From assembly GCA_964636575.1 (NCBI GenBank), contig CAZWSE010000104.1:1-11184 (forward strand): DNA of 11,184 nt, in the 5' to 3' direction. The first letter of the stretch is position 1; each line of letters opens with the position of its first letter. Source of the DNA: CAZWSE01 sp964636575 (lineage in GTDB: Bacteria > Pseudomonadota > Alphaproteobacteria > Rhodobacterales > Rhodobacteraceae). A program made the position numbers and the translations under genes. Shown in pieces: positions 1 to 6,805 of this stretch. Below the pieces are notes generated by a model. The model saw only the letters and a list, made by a program, of their open reading frames with translations. It ran no database searches and was not told the DNA's origin.

Positions 1-1022
1 CCGAACTCAATCGATTTCTCGACCGTTAGGCCAGCTTTGGCGATCTGTTCGCGCAAGACGACGGGGCTTGGCAGCATGCCGCCTGGGAAGATGTATTTCT
101 GGATAAAATCCACGCCGCGTTTGTATACATCCCAACGCCGGTGCTGGACTGTGATGATCTGCAAGGTCGCGTTGGCGCCCGGTTTCAAGCGGTCTTTGAC
201 GGTTTGGAAATAGGCAGGCCAGTATTGCTCTCCTACGGCTTCGAACATTTCAATGCTGGCGATGCCGTCGTAGGTGCCCGTTTCATCGCGGTAGTCTTGC
301 AGCTTGAAATCAACAACATCCGAAAGCCCTGCTTTTTCAATGCGTTCGCGTGCGTATTTAATCTGTTCTTCGGAGATTGTGAGGCCTGTGACCTTCAACC
401 CACGCTCTTTGGCGGCGTATTCTGCGAATCCACCCCAGCCACATCCGATTTCGAGCACATGATCGCCGGGTTTGACCCCCATTTGATCCACCATAGAGGC
501 GTATTTTGCGCGTTGCGCGGCCTCATGGCTTTCTTGGCCTGTTTCAAACAGGGCGCTGGAATAGGTCATCGTGTCGTCAAGCCACATGCCGTAGAATTCG
601 TTCCCGAGATCGTAATGGTAGCTGATGTTCTTGCGCGCCTGCGCCTTGTTGTTGCGTTGCAGCCAGAACCGGAACTGTTCCCATGTGCGCACCAGCCCCA
701 TGCCGGGGAAACCGTCGTAAAGCCCGTCGTTGTCGGCGTGCACAAGGTCCATAAAGGCTTGCAAGTCGGGCGTGGACCACCATTCATCGAGGTAGGCATC
801 GCAAAAGCCCAGATCGCCTTCGCGGATCAGCCGTGCGAAGAGATCATTGTTGTGTATGTTGAGCTCGGCCACGAACCCCGGTTTCTTACCTTCAGCGCGA
901 AATCTCCGACCATCGGGCAGTACGAAATCAATACGTCCTGTGTTCATGTCCTGCGCCATCGCGAACACGCGCGCGAAATAGCGGGGCAGATTGTCTTGGC
1001 CGTCGGTGGAATTCAGGATCAT
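1..1022 (-). CDS. cfa: Cyclopropane-fatty-acyl-phospholipid synthase (3' end cut by window edge)
   Basis: SAM-dependent methyltransferase that adds a methylene bridge across double bonds of membrane phospholipid acyl chains. 340 codons are visible and the frame runs open off the left edge; family members are usually about 400 residues, so the C-terminus is missing. Seen: YHYDLGNEFY at residues 135-144, the SAM-binding loop EIGCGWGG at 191-198, SIEMFEAVGE at 256-265 and QKYIFPGG at 308-315, all in the order of the CFA synthase family. The ATG at 1022 gives the peptide MILNSTDGQD; no strong Shine-Dalgarno is visible. It lies 75 nt downstream of the photolyase gene on the same strand with no terminator between, so co-transcription is likely. 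In Rhodobacter sphaeroides, phrA and cfaA are both in the RpoE/ChrR singlet-oxygen regulon, which fits a membrane-protection role here (inference). Confidence 0.95.
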   Translation of the reverse strand, partial: MILNSTDGQDNLPRYFARVFAMAQDMNTGRIDFVLPDGRRFRAEGKKPGFVAELNIHNNDLFARLIREGDLGFCDAYLDEWWSTPDLQAFMDLVHADNDGLYDGFPGMGLVRTWEQFRFWLQRNNKAQARKNISYHYDLGNEFYGMWLDDTMTYSSALFETGQESHEAAQRAKYASMVDQMGVKPGDHVLEIGCGWGGFAEYAAKERGLKVTGLTISEEQIKYARERIEKAGLSDVVDFKLQDYRDETGTYDGIASIEMFEAVGEQYWPAYFQTVKDRLKPGANATLQIITVQHRRWDVYKRGVDFIQKYIFPGGMLPSPVVLREQIAKAGLTVEKSIEF

Positions 1023-1097
1023 TGGCAGTCTCTTGTTGTGCGTTTGTTAGGCTAATTGGGTCACATAGCCCGCGCAAGCTGAAGCGTTAACACTTTC

Positions 1098-2519
1098 TTA
1101 AAAATCGCGGTTTTGATAGGCATCGAGCGCGATTTTTCGCCCCTGTTCAGGCGTTACGATCGGTTCGGGGTAGGCATCCGCCGCCGAGATGTTCCAGCTT
1201 TGGGGGACAGCCTCAAAGTACGCCAGTGCATCCGCGTGCGGGTTTGATTTGCCCTCCGCGATCCACCGATCCGAATACCCTCGTTGCGGGTCGAACTTAT
1301 CCAGTTGCGTCACCGGATTGAACACACGGAAATAGGGTGTCGCATCCGGCCCTGACCCTGCTGACCATTGCCAGCCCATTGCATTGCTGGCTGGATCCCA
1401 ATCGATCAGGCAGTCCTCAAACCAGTCCCGCCCTATTTTCCAATCCGTCAGCAGATGCTTGGTCAGGTAGCTGGCCACGATCATCCGCCCGCGGTTGTGC
1501 ATCCGGCCCGTCACATACATTTCGCGCATGGCCGCATCGACGAAGCGTATCCCTGTCCGGCCTTGTTTCCACGCTTTGACCTGCGCGGTGCTTGCGTCAC
1601 GGTTCCACTTGAAAGCATCCCAATCAGGTTTCCAGTTGTCGGTCAGGATATGAGGTGTGTGATGCGCCAGATGGTACGCAAATTCGCGCCAGACCAGTTC
1701 TTTGCAAAAGGTCTCAGCCCCTGCTTTGCCGTCGTGCATTGCCAGTCTGCCCGCATGCCAACACTGCCGCGGGCTGATTTCACCGAGCGCCAGATTCTCC
1801 GACAGGTTGGACGTGCCATCCGCAAAGGGTTGATCGCGCGTGGTGTCGTAGCCGCTTACGATGGCGTCGATGAAATGCGTCAGCCGCGCTTGCGCCGTGG
1901 CCTCGCCCAGTTGCACGAAGGGTCGCACCACTGCTGCGCCGCGCTGCATTGCGGCCCCAAGGTTCCAATCCGACAGATTGTCAGACGCAGGCCAGTCTGA
2001 AGGTGGCGCTATGGATGTGGGCGCTGGAAGCGAAGGCTCAATCTCTCGCGTGCGCACCATTTTCCACATGGGCGTGAACACGCGGTAGAACCCGCCTGTT
2101 TTGGTCTCAACCGTCCAAGGCTCAAACAACAGATGCCCCGTGAAGGAAACCGCATCTATGCCGTCTTGTTTGAGTGCTGCCTTTACCGTCGCATCGCGGT
2201 CATTTTCAGCCGGAATATAGAGCCTCGACCAGTAGACGGCAGTGGCACCGGTTTCGCGGATGAGATCATTCAGACATTCGAGCGCTGGCCCTTTGCGGTA
2301 AATGATCCGGCTGCCAATTTTTCGCAAGGTCTCGTCAAAACGATCCAACCCCAAGCCCAACCGCCATTTGGGTGCGGCCCCAAGCCCGTCTACATGACTG
2401 TCAGCGATGAAGACCGGAATGACGGGCCGGCCGCTTTGGGCGGCTGCGTGAAGGGCGGGATGGTCTGACAAGCGCAGATCACGGCGCAGCCACAAAAGGA
2501 TCGGGGATGTATCGGACAT
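1098..2519 (-). CDS. phrA: Deoxyribodipyrimidine photo-lyase, class I
   Basis: Blue-light-driven repair of UV-induced cyclobutane pyrimidine dimers with an FAD cofactor. The 473-residue product has the family's usual length. Seen: an N-terminal Rossmann-like antenna domain starting ILLWLRRDLRLSDHP (7-21) with VYWSRLYIPAENDRD (95-109); FAD-domain motifs YDTTRDQPFADGTSNLS (224-240), ELVWREF (274-280), GIRFVDAAMREM (323-334), TGRMHNRGRM (337-346), and WDPASNAMGWQWSAGSGPD (374-392) followed by YFRVFNP. I chose the ATG at 2519 (MSDTSPILLW). An in-frame TTG at 2531 would add only MTGP and lies at the likely transcript start. A weak ACAGG precedes the ATG. The gene sits 49 nt after the aminotransferase stop, with an ECF-like promoter in that gap, and precedes cfa. 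A (6-4) photolyase or cryptochrome cannot be fully excluded, but the motifs read as a class I CPD enzyme. Confidence 0.94.
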   Translation of the reverse strand: MSDTSPILLWLRRDLRLSDHPALHAAAQSGRPVIPVFIADSHVDGLGAAPKWRLGLGLDRFDETLRKIGSRIIYRKGPALECLNDLIRETGATAVYWSRLYIPAENDRDATVKAALKQDGIDAVSFTGHLLFEPWTVETKTGGFYRVFTPMWKMVRTREIEPSLPAPTSIAPPSDWPASDNLSDWNLGAAMQRGAAVVRPFVQLGEATAQARLTHFIDAIVSGYDTTRDQPFADGTSNLSENLALGEISPRQCWHAGRLAMHDGKAGAETFCKELVWREFAYHLAHHTPHILTDNWKPDWDAFKWNRDASTAQVKAWKQGRTGIRFVDAAMREMYVTGRMHNRGRMIVASYLTKHLLTDWKIGRDWFEDCLIDWDPASNAMGWQWSAGSGPDATPYFRVFNPVTQLDKFDPQRGYSDRWIAEGKSNPHADALAYFEAVPQSWNISAADAYPEPIVTPEQGRKIALDAYQNRDF

Positions 2520-2541
2520 AGGGCCTGTCAAAGTGTTTTAC

Positions 2542-2571
2542 TTGATACGCACAGCATGGGCTAGCAGATCA
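2542..2571 (-). promoter_or_regulatory. Putative ECF-sigma (RpoE/ChrR-like) promoter for phrA-cfa
   Basis: On the minus strand, TGATCT (2571-2566) is followed by an 18-nt spacer and TATCAA (2547-2542), about 23 nt before the phrA ATG. TGATC(C/T) upstream of a photolyase-cfa pair recalls the -35 element of the alphaproteobacterial singlet-oxygen sigma factor. The TGA of the TGATCT box is also the stop codon of the preceding aminotransferase gene. The -10 match and exact spacing rule are from memory, so this is a prediction. Confidence 0.45.
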
Positions 2572-3792
2572 CAAAACAGCGTCCAAAGCGTTCAAAAGCT
2601 GATCCGTTTCTTCTTTGGTCGTGTAATGCGTGAACGACAGCCGCAAGACGCCCTTGTCCATGTCGACGCCCATGGCTTCAAGTGCGCGTCCTGCGTAGAA
2701 ATCGCCGCCGCCCGCCATGATCCCGTGTTTGGCCAGATCGGTTGCGACCTCTTCGCCCGCACGTGTCAAAGCAAGGGCAACAGTCGGCGCCCTGCCCTGT
2801 GCCTGCGACGGGCCGATCAACCGGACCGAGTTGCGGTCTTTGACCGCATCCAACACGTCTTGCAGCAAATCGGTTTCATGGTCGCGCATCAGGTCATGCA
2901 CATGGGCCGCTTGTTCTGCGGGCCCATCGGCCTGACAGCCGTGATGTGCGGCGAAGGCATCGATGTAGTCGACCATGCCAGCACTTGCCGCCACCTGCGC
3001 GTGATCCGGCCCTGCTGGGGTGAACCGTTTGTAGAGGCTGTCTGCGTTAAAGCTATGCCCTTGGTTGGGCAAAAGCGCCCCTATGTCACGCCGGATCACC
3101 ATAATCCCTTGATGTGGACCGTAGGTTTTATAGGCAGAGAACAGATAGATATCCGCGCCCAAACGGCTGACATCCGGCAACCCGTGGGGCGCGTAAGACA
3201 CCCCGTCCACGCAGACGAAGGCCCCTGCGGCATGGGCGAGCGCTGTGATTTCCACAACCGGATTGATCTGCCCCACCACGTTTGAACAATGCGGGAAGCA
3301 CACAAGCCGGACTTTGTCATCCAGAAGGTCTTCCAGATCTTCGACATTGAGCGCGCCTGTATCTGGGTCGATCTTCCATTCGCGCACGTCGATGCCCGCC
3401 TCGGCCAGCCGCCGCCACGGGCCGCTGTTGGCCTCATGGTCTTGGTTGGTGACGATGATCGCCTCGCCCTCGGTCATCATTTGCCTGAAGGCTTGGGCCA
3501 GCACATAAGTGTTCTGCGTTGTAGAGGGGCCAAAGCTCAGCTCATCCTCAGCCACGCCAAGGACAGCGGACAAACGGCTGCGGGCCTCGTCCATTTCATC
3601 ACCCGCCAGCGTGCTGGCCGCATAGGGCGCATAGGGCTGCACCTTGCGTTCGGTATAGTAGCGGTAGAGCCGATCAATGACGGGTTTGCAGGTGTATGAC
3701 CCGCCTGCATTTTCAAAGAAGGCTTGGCCCTGCAAGGCTGCTTGATCAAACGCGGGGAATTGGGCGCGCACCCACTGTGTGTCGAGTTTCAT
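2569..3792 (-). CDS. Class V aminotransferase, cysteine-desulfurase-like, PLP-dependent
   Basis: PLP enzyme of fold type I, 407 residues, in the cysteine-desulfurase-like branch of class V aminotransferases; the physiological substrate is unknown. Seen: FFENAGGSY (25-33), GPSTTQNT (88-95, phosphate-binding type), NQDHEANSG (116-124) with the ring-stacking His119, VDGVSYAPHG (195-204) with PLP-nitrogen Asp196, and FSAYKTYGPHQG (218-229) with the likely Schiff-base Lys222. No clear mobile catalytic Cys loop of an IscS/SufS enzyme was recognised, so sulfur-donor activity is not assured. The start is the ATG at 3792 (MKLDTQWVRAQFPAFD); translation upstream to 3852 would run through an intrinsic terminator hairpin and is rejected. 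The Shine-Dalgarno is weak. It lies between the BCCT transporter and phrA on the same strand; expression may depend on read-through of the terminator 15 nt upstream of its start or on a promoter inside the transporter gene. Confidence 0.88.
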   Translation of the reverse strand: MKLDTQWVRAQFPAFDQAALQGQAFFENAGGSYTCKPVIDRLYRYYTERKVQPYAPYAASTLAGDEMDEARSRLSAVLGVAEDELSFGPSTTQNTYVLAQAFRQMMTEGEAIIVTNQDHEANSGPWRRLAEAGIDVREWKIDPDTGALNVEDLEDLLDDKVRLVCFPHCSNVVGQINPVVEITALAHAAGAFVCVDGVSYAPHGLPDVSRLGADIYLFSAYKTYGPHQGIMVIRRDIGALLPNQGHSFNADSLYKRFTPAGPDHAQVAASAGMVDYIDAFAAHHGCQADGPAEQAAHVHDLMRDHETDLLQDVLDAVKDRNSVRLIGPSQAQGRAPTVALALTRAGEEVATDLAKHGIMAGGGDFYAGRALEAMGVDMDKGVLRLSFTHYTTKEETDQLLNALDAVL

Positions 3793-3806
3793 ACCCGCAC
3801 AGAACC

Positions 3807-3842
3807 GAAAAAGGCCCCGAAGCACAAGTGCTAGGGGGCCTT
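3807..3842 (-). terminator. Intrinsic terminator after the BCCT transporter gene
   Basis: On the minus strand AAGGCCCC (3842-3835) pairs perfectly with GGGGCCTT (3818-3811). Inside it AGCAC (3832-3828) pairs with GTGCT (3825-3821) around a 2-nt tip, and the hairpin runs into five T (3812-3808). It begins 23 nt after the transporter stop and ends 15 nt before the aminotransferase ATG. A GC-rich stem plus T-tract is the classic rho-independent form. Confidence 0.9.
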
Positions 3843-3865
3843 CATCATTCATGTTTTACGGTGGC

Positions 3866-5542
3866 TTACTCAGCAGGTGTTGCCGCTGCATTGGTTGTGA
3901 CAGCTTCAATACCCGCCGCTTGACGGCGGCCATCGTTGTAGATCGCTTTCAACAGCGAGATACACATCAGAACCATCACGATTGAAAACGGCAATGCACC
4001 GATCACCATCGCGGTTTGAATGGCACCTGTACCGCCCGAGATCAGCAGACCCGCCACGACAAGCCCAAGGGCAGCGCCCCAGAACAAGATATGTGGACGC
4101 GCCTTTGGTCCTTCATCGCCTGCCGCGTTGATCGTGTTCACAATCAAAACAGCAGAGTCAGCAGAGGTCACAAGGAAGGTCATCAACAAGACAACGATCA
4201 GCAATGCCATCCCCCAAGCCAAGGCTTCGGCAATCGGGGCAAGCATGAACTCTGTCATAGCAAAGATCTTATCCCCGTTTCCGGCATCAAAGATCACCCC
4301 ATTGGCGCCGCCGTTCAGTTCCAGATCGATGGCAGTGCCACCGGCCCAAGCGAACCAGACAAAGCACATCAACGCAGGCACGATCAAAGCCCCGAGCACG
4401 AATTCACGGATCGTACGACCCCGTGAAATGCGCGCCAGAAACAGGCCTACGAAGGGTGCAAATGCGATCCACCATGCCCAGTAGAACACAGGCCACCAGC
4501 CCTGCCACTGCGCCAGCAAGAAGGCTTCTGACCCTTCAACACCGTCAGACCGGAAGACATTGAAGCTGAGTTCTGGCAGCGCGATAATATAGTCCCAAAG
4601 CCCAACAAACATTGCGTTGAACCCGAACCACGTCGCACCAAAGATGATGAAGAACCCCAGCAGTATGATCGACAGCCCCATGTTGATGTTGGACAGCCAT
4701 TTGATGCCTTTGCCAACGCCAGACAAAGCCGACAGCGTCGATGCCCCCATAATGACCAACAAGGCCACGATGATGCCAAAGGTCGATGCGGCGCCTTCTG
4801 CGTCGGTCAATCCGCCAATGCCGATCCGCGTCAGGCCAGCCACAAATTGATCGACCCCAAAGCCGAGCGTTTGAGCAACCCCAAGGATCGTTGCAACAAC
4901 GGCCACGATATCGATGATCGTGCCCAGAATGCCCGACAAGGCAGAGCCGAACAAAGGTGTCAGACCCGACCGAATGGTCAGCGGCAACCCGCGCCGGTAG
5001 CTGAAGAAGGCAAGCGACAATCCACAGATTGCGTAGCACGCCCAAGCCCCAAAACCCCAATGCAGGAAGGACCATTTGTAGGCCATGCGCACGTTGTCTG
5101 CGGTTCCGCCATTGGTCAGCCCCATGATCGTTTCCGGGTTTGATCCGAAATGCGCGACCGGTTCTGCAACAGCCCAAGTCAACATGCCAACGCCGATACC
5201 TGCGCCGAACATCATGGAAAACCAAGAGAAATTGGAAAACTCAGGTTTCTCGCCTTCTGCGCCGAGGTTCATTTTCCCCGCCGTGGGCCACAAGGCCAGC
5301 ACCAAACAAACAATGACAAAAAACGCCACAACCCAAATGTACCAAGCGGCGAAGTTGTTCAAGATGGATGCGTTCCAAGCCCCCAATACTTCGCCCGCCC
5401 ATTCCGGCCAAACGATGGCCCATACAACAAGTGCACCAATGATGATCTTACTGACGACTGTCACATCAACGCTGAACCCACGGTAGAAACCGGTATCAGC
5501 TGTTTTGATGGGCAGGTCAGACAGTGGCGGTTTAATTGCCAT
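3866..5542 (-). CDS. BCCT-family transporter (betaine/choline/DMSP-type)
   Basis: Secondary transporter of quaternary-ammonium or tertiary-sulfonium osmolytes in the inner membrane. The 558 residues carry about 12 hydrophobic segments. Seen: the family motif MFGAGIGVGMLTWAVAEPV (111-129), YKWSFLHWGFGAWACYA (155-171), and the TM8 signature YWAWWIAFAPFVGLFLARIS (354-373) followed by RGRTIREF, then TFLVTSADSA (455-464) where sodium-coupled members bind Na+. GAGIGVGM resembles Na+-coupled members. At the end of the TM8 aromatic run Phe361 stands where I recall Trp377 in BetP. The ATG at 5542 has GGGAG (5556-5552) 9 nt upstream. It follows acuI after 210 nt and is closed by a strong terminator. 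Next to dmdA-acuI, DMSP is a natural candidate substrate, but glycine betaine or choline is equally compatible with the sequence. Confidence 0.92.
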   Translation of the reverse strand: MAIKPPLSDLPIKTADTGFYRGFSVDVTVVSKIIIGALVVWAIVWPEWAGEVLGAWNASILNNFAAWYIWVVAFFVIVCLVLALWPTAGKMNLGAEGEKPEFSNFSWFSMMFGAGIGVGMLTWAVAEPVAHFGSNPETIMGLTNGGTADNVRMAYKWSFLHWGFGAWACYAICGLSLAFFSYRRGLPLTIRSGLTPLFGSALSGILGTIIDIVAVVATILGVAQTLGFGVDQFVAGLTRIGIGGLTDAEGAASTFGIIVALLVIMGASTLSALSGVGKGIKWLSNINMGLSIILLGFFIIFGATWFGFNAMFVGLWDYIIALPELSFNVFRSDGVEGSEAFLLAQWQGWWPVFYWAWWIAFAPFVGLFLARISRGRTIREFVLGALIVPALMCFVWFAWAGGTAIDLELNGGANGVIFDAGNGDKIFAMTEFMLAPIAEALAWGMALLIVVLLMTFLVTSADSAVLIVNTINAAGDEGPKARPHILFWGAALGLVVAGLLISGGTGAIQTAMVIGALPFSIVMVLMCISLLKAIYNDGRRQAAGIEAVTTNAAATPAE

Positions 5543-5575
5543 GACTTCACTCTCCCTATTTGTTTTGATTTTGAC

Positions 5576-5585
5576 GACGGCCGTC
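5576..5585. promoter_or_regulatory. Perfect 10-bp palindrome in the transporter leader
   Basis: GACGGCCGTC is fully self-complementary and is embedded in the longer imperfect inverted repeat TGACG-N5-CGTCA. Its centre is 38 nt upstream of the transporter ATG and about 21-22 bp (two helical turns) from the centre of the next inverted repeat. It could be a regulator site or may be chance. Confidence 0.3.
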
Positions 5586-5591
5586 AGCGAT

Positions 5592-5612
5592 CAAATGTCT
5601 TTGTGACATTTG
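5592..5612. promoter_or_regulatory. Inverted repeat CAAATGTC-N5-GACATTTG upstream of the transporter gene
   Basis: Two perfect 8-nt arms separated by TTTGT lie 50 nt upstream of the BCCT transporter ATG. The half-site ATGTC is the same as in the two palindromes of the dmdA-regulator intergenic region (9882-9925), but the gap is 5 nt here versus 1 nt there. It is most likely an operator of some dimeric regulator; a short RNA hairpin in the leader is the alternative. Confidence 0.5.
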
Positions 5613-5752
5613 CCCCTTGGGCCGTGCGAAAGTTCAATTCCAATAGAAAGTGAATTTGCGAAATCAGTCTTTCGTCACGGACGCCTCAAAGATCAGTCGT
5701 CTCGTGTCTTCAGTCTTCTTTGGCTTTTCAAGTCCTCCCAGTAGCACCCTGT

Positions 5753-6736
5753 TTAGGCATTTACGTCTACGACCACGCGGCCTTTGACCTGACCTTTCAA
5801 GATATCCCGCCCAAGCTGCGGCAGATCCGACAGACCAGCCGGTTGTACCATCGCGTTCAGCTTATCCATCGGCAGGTCTTTGGCAATACGTTTCCACGCG
5901 CGCACACGGTTGTCATAGGGCTGCATAACACTGTCGATCCCCAAGAGGTTCACACCGCGCAGCAAAAACGGAATAACGGTAGCCGGTAGCCCCGCACCGC
6001 CTGCGAGCCCGACCGCACTGACACTGGCGCCATATTGCATCTGACCCAAAACACGGGCGAGCATTTCGCCGCCCACCGCATCAACGCAGCCGCCCCATGT
6101 TTCGGCCTCAAGCGGTCGCTTGACGGTCTCGTTCAACTCTTCACGGGCAACGATCTGGGTCGCACCCAGCCCCGTCAGATACTCCGCCGTCTCAGGGCGA
6201 CCTGTGACCGCGGCGACCTTGTGACCAAGGCTTGCCAAAAGGGCTGTTGCAACAGATCCAACGCCACCCGCAGCTCCGGTGACAAGCACAGGGCCGTCCT
6301 TGATGCCGTGATCTTCCAACGCCATGACAGACAGCATGGCCGTAAATCCGGCAGTGCCCACCGCCATCGCAGCACGCGTATCAAGGCCCTCTGGCAATGG
6401 CACCAGCCAGTCGGCTTTAACGCGGGCTTTTTGCGCATAGCCGCCCCAATGAGCTTCACCGACACGCCAGCCGGTTAGGACAACTTTATCACCGGGCTTA
6501 TAGCGATCATCATCTGATGCCTCGACGGTGCCTGCGAAATCGATGCCAGGAACATGCGGATAGTTGCGAACCAATCCGCCGCCCGGGCCAATGCATAGGC
6601 CGTCTTTGTAGTTCACAGTAGAATATTCGACCGCAACCGTGACATCACCCGCAGGCAGGTCATCCATTGAAATTTGCTGAACCGAAGCAGAGGTCTTTCC
6701 GTCTTCATCTTTCTCAACCAAAACCGCGTTAAACAT
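5753..6736 (-). CDS. acuI: Acryloyl-CoA reductase (NADPH), AcuI
   Basis: Medium-chain dehydrogenase/reductase-type enzyme that reduces acryloyl-CoA to propionyl-CoA, removing the toxic acrylate-derived intermediate of DMSP breakdown. 327 residues, the family's usual size. Seen: N-terminal GroES-like part with YSTVNYKDGLCIG (38-50) and HVPGIDFAGTVE (61-72), nucleotide-binding VLVTGAAGGVGSVA (150-163), and PFLLRGVNLLGIDSV (256-270). It lacks the zinc-ligand pattern of alcohol dehydrogenases, as expected of quinone-oxidoreductase-type members. The ATG at 6736 (MFNAVLVEKD) is chosen because GAGGG (6749-6745) lies 8 nt upstream; the in-frame ATG at 6751 has no spaced Shine-Dalgarno. It follows dmdA by 69 nt on the same strand. 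In Ruegeria pomeroyi dmdA and acuI are known to be co-transcribed, which strengthens both assignments. Confidence 0.95.
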   Translation of the reverse strand: MFNAVLVEKDEDGKTSASVQQISMDDLPAGDVTVAVEYSTVNYKDGLCIGPGGGLVRNYPHVPGIDFAGTVEASDDDRYKPGDKVVLTGWRVGEAHWGGYAQKARVKADWLVPLPEGLDTRAAMAVGTAGFTAMLSVMALEDHGIKDGPVLVTGAAGGVGSVATALLASLGHKVAAVTGRPETAEYLTGLGATQIVAREELNETVKRPLEAETWGGCVDAVGGEMLARVLGQMQYGASVSAVGLAGGAGLPATVIPFLLRGVNLLGIDSVMQPYDNRVRAWKRIAKDLPMDKLNAMVQPAGLSDLPQLGRDILKGQVKGRVVVDVNA

Positions 6737-6751
6737 ATCCAAATCCCTCAT

Positions 6752-6784
6752 CTTCTTTGTTCAAAATAAATCCCCGCCGGAGGC
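6752..6784 (-). repeat. Dispersed 33-nt intergenic motif, copy 1
   Basis: Minus-strand sequence GCCTCCGGCGGGGATTTA followed by four variable bases and then GAACAAAGAAG, lying between dmdA and acuI. The same motif recurs at 11048-11080 with 29 of 33 bases identical, differing only at TTTT versus AAGA in the middle. I recall very similar CCTCCGGCGGGG-ATTT elements between genes in many Rhodobacterales genomes, though I cannot verify this here. Its CCTCC core could pair with purine-rich Shine-Dalgarno sequences such as the acuI one just downstream (inference). Confidence 0.7.
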
Positions 6785-6805
6785 TCCGACCGGACATAGC
6801 GTCTC

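Noticed and set aside
141..1055. Long open frame of 304 codons on the + strand
   Set aside because: It is antisense to the CFA synthase gene, whose minus-strand translation shows all family motifs; the + frame resembles no protein and reflects GC-rich codon bias.
1023..1097. Separate promoter or terminator between phrA and cfa
   Set aside because: No TGATC-type box, no convincing sigma-70 pair and no hairpin with a T-tract were found, so co-transcription is the simpler reading.
2533..3285. Open frame of 250 codons on the + strand
   Set aside because: Antisense shadow of the aminotransferase gene; composition rich in Cys, His and Arg with no recognisable domain.
3793..3852. Twenty-residue N-terminal extension of the aminotransferase
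   Set aside because: These bases form the intrinsic terminator of the upstream transporter gene; the ATG at 3792 gives a family-like N-terminus.
4545..5225. Open frame of 226 codons on the minus strand in another frame of the transporter gene
   Set aside because: Out-of-frame shadow of the BCCT gene with no membrane pattern or motif.
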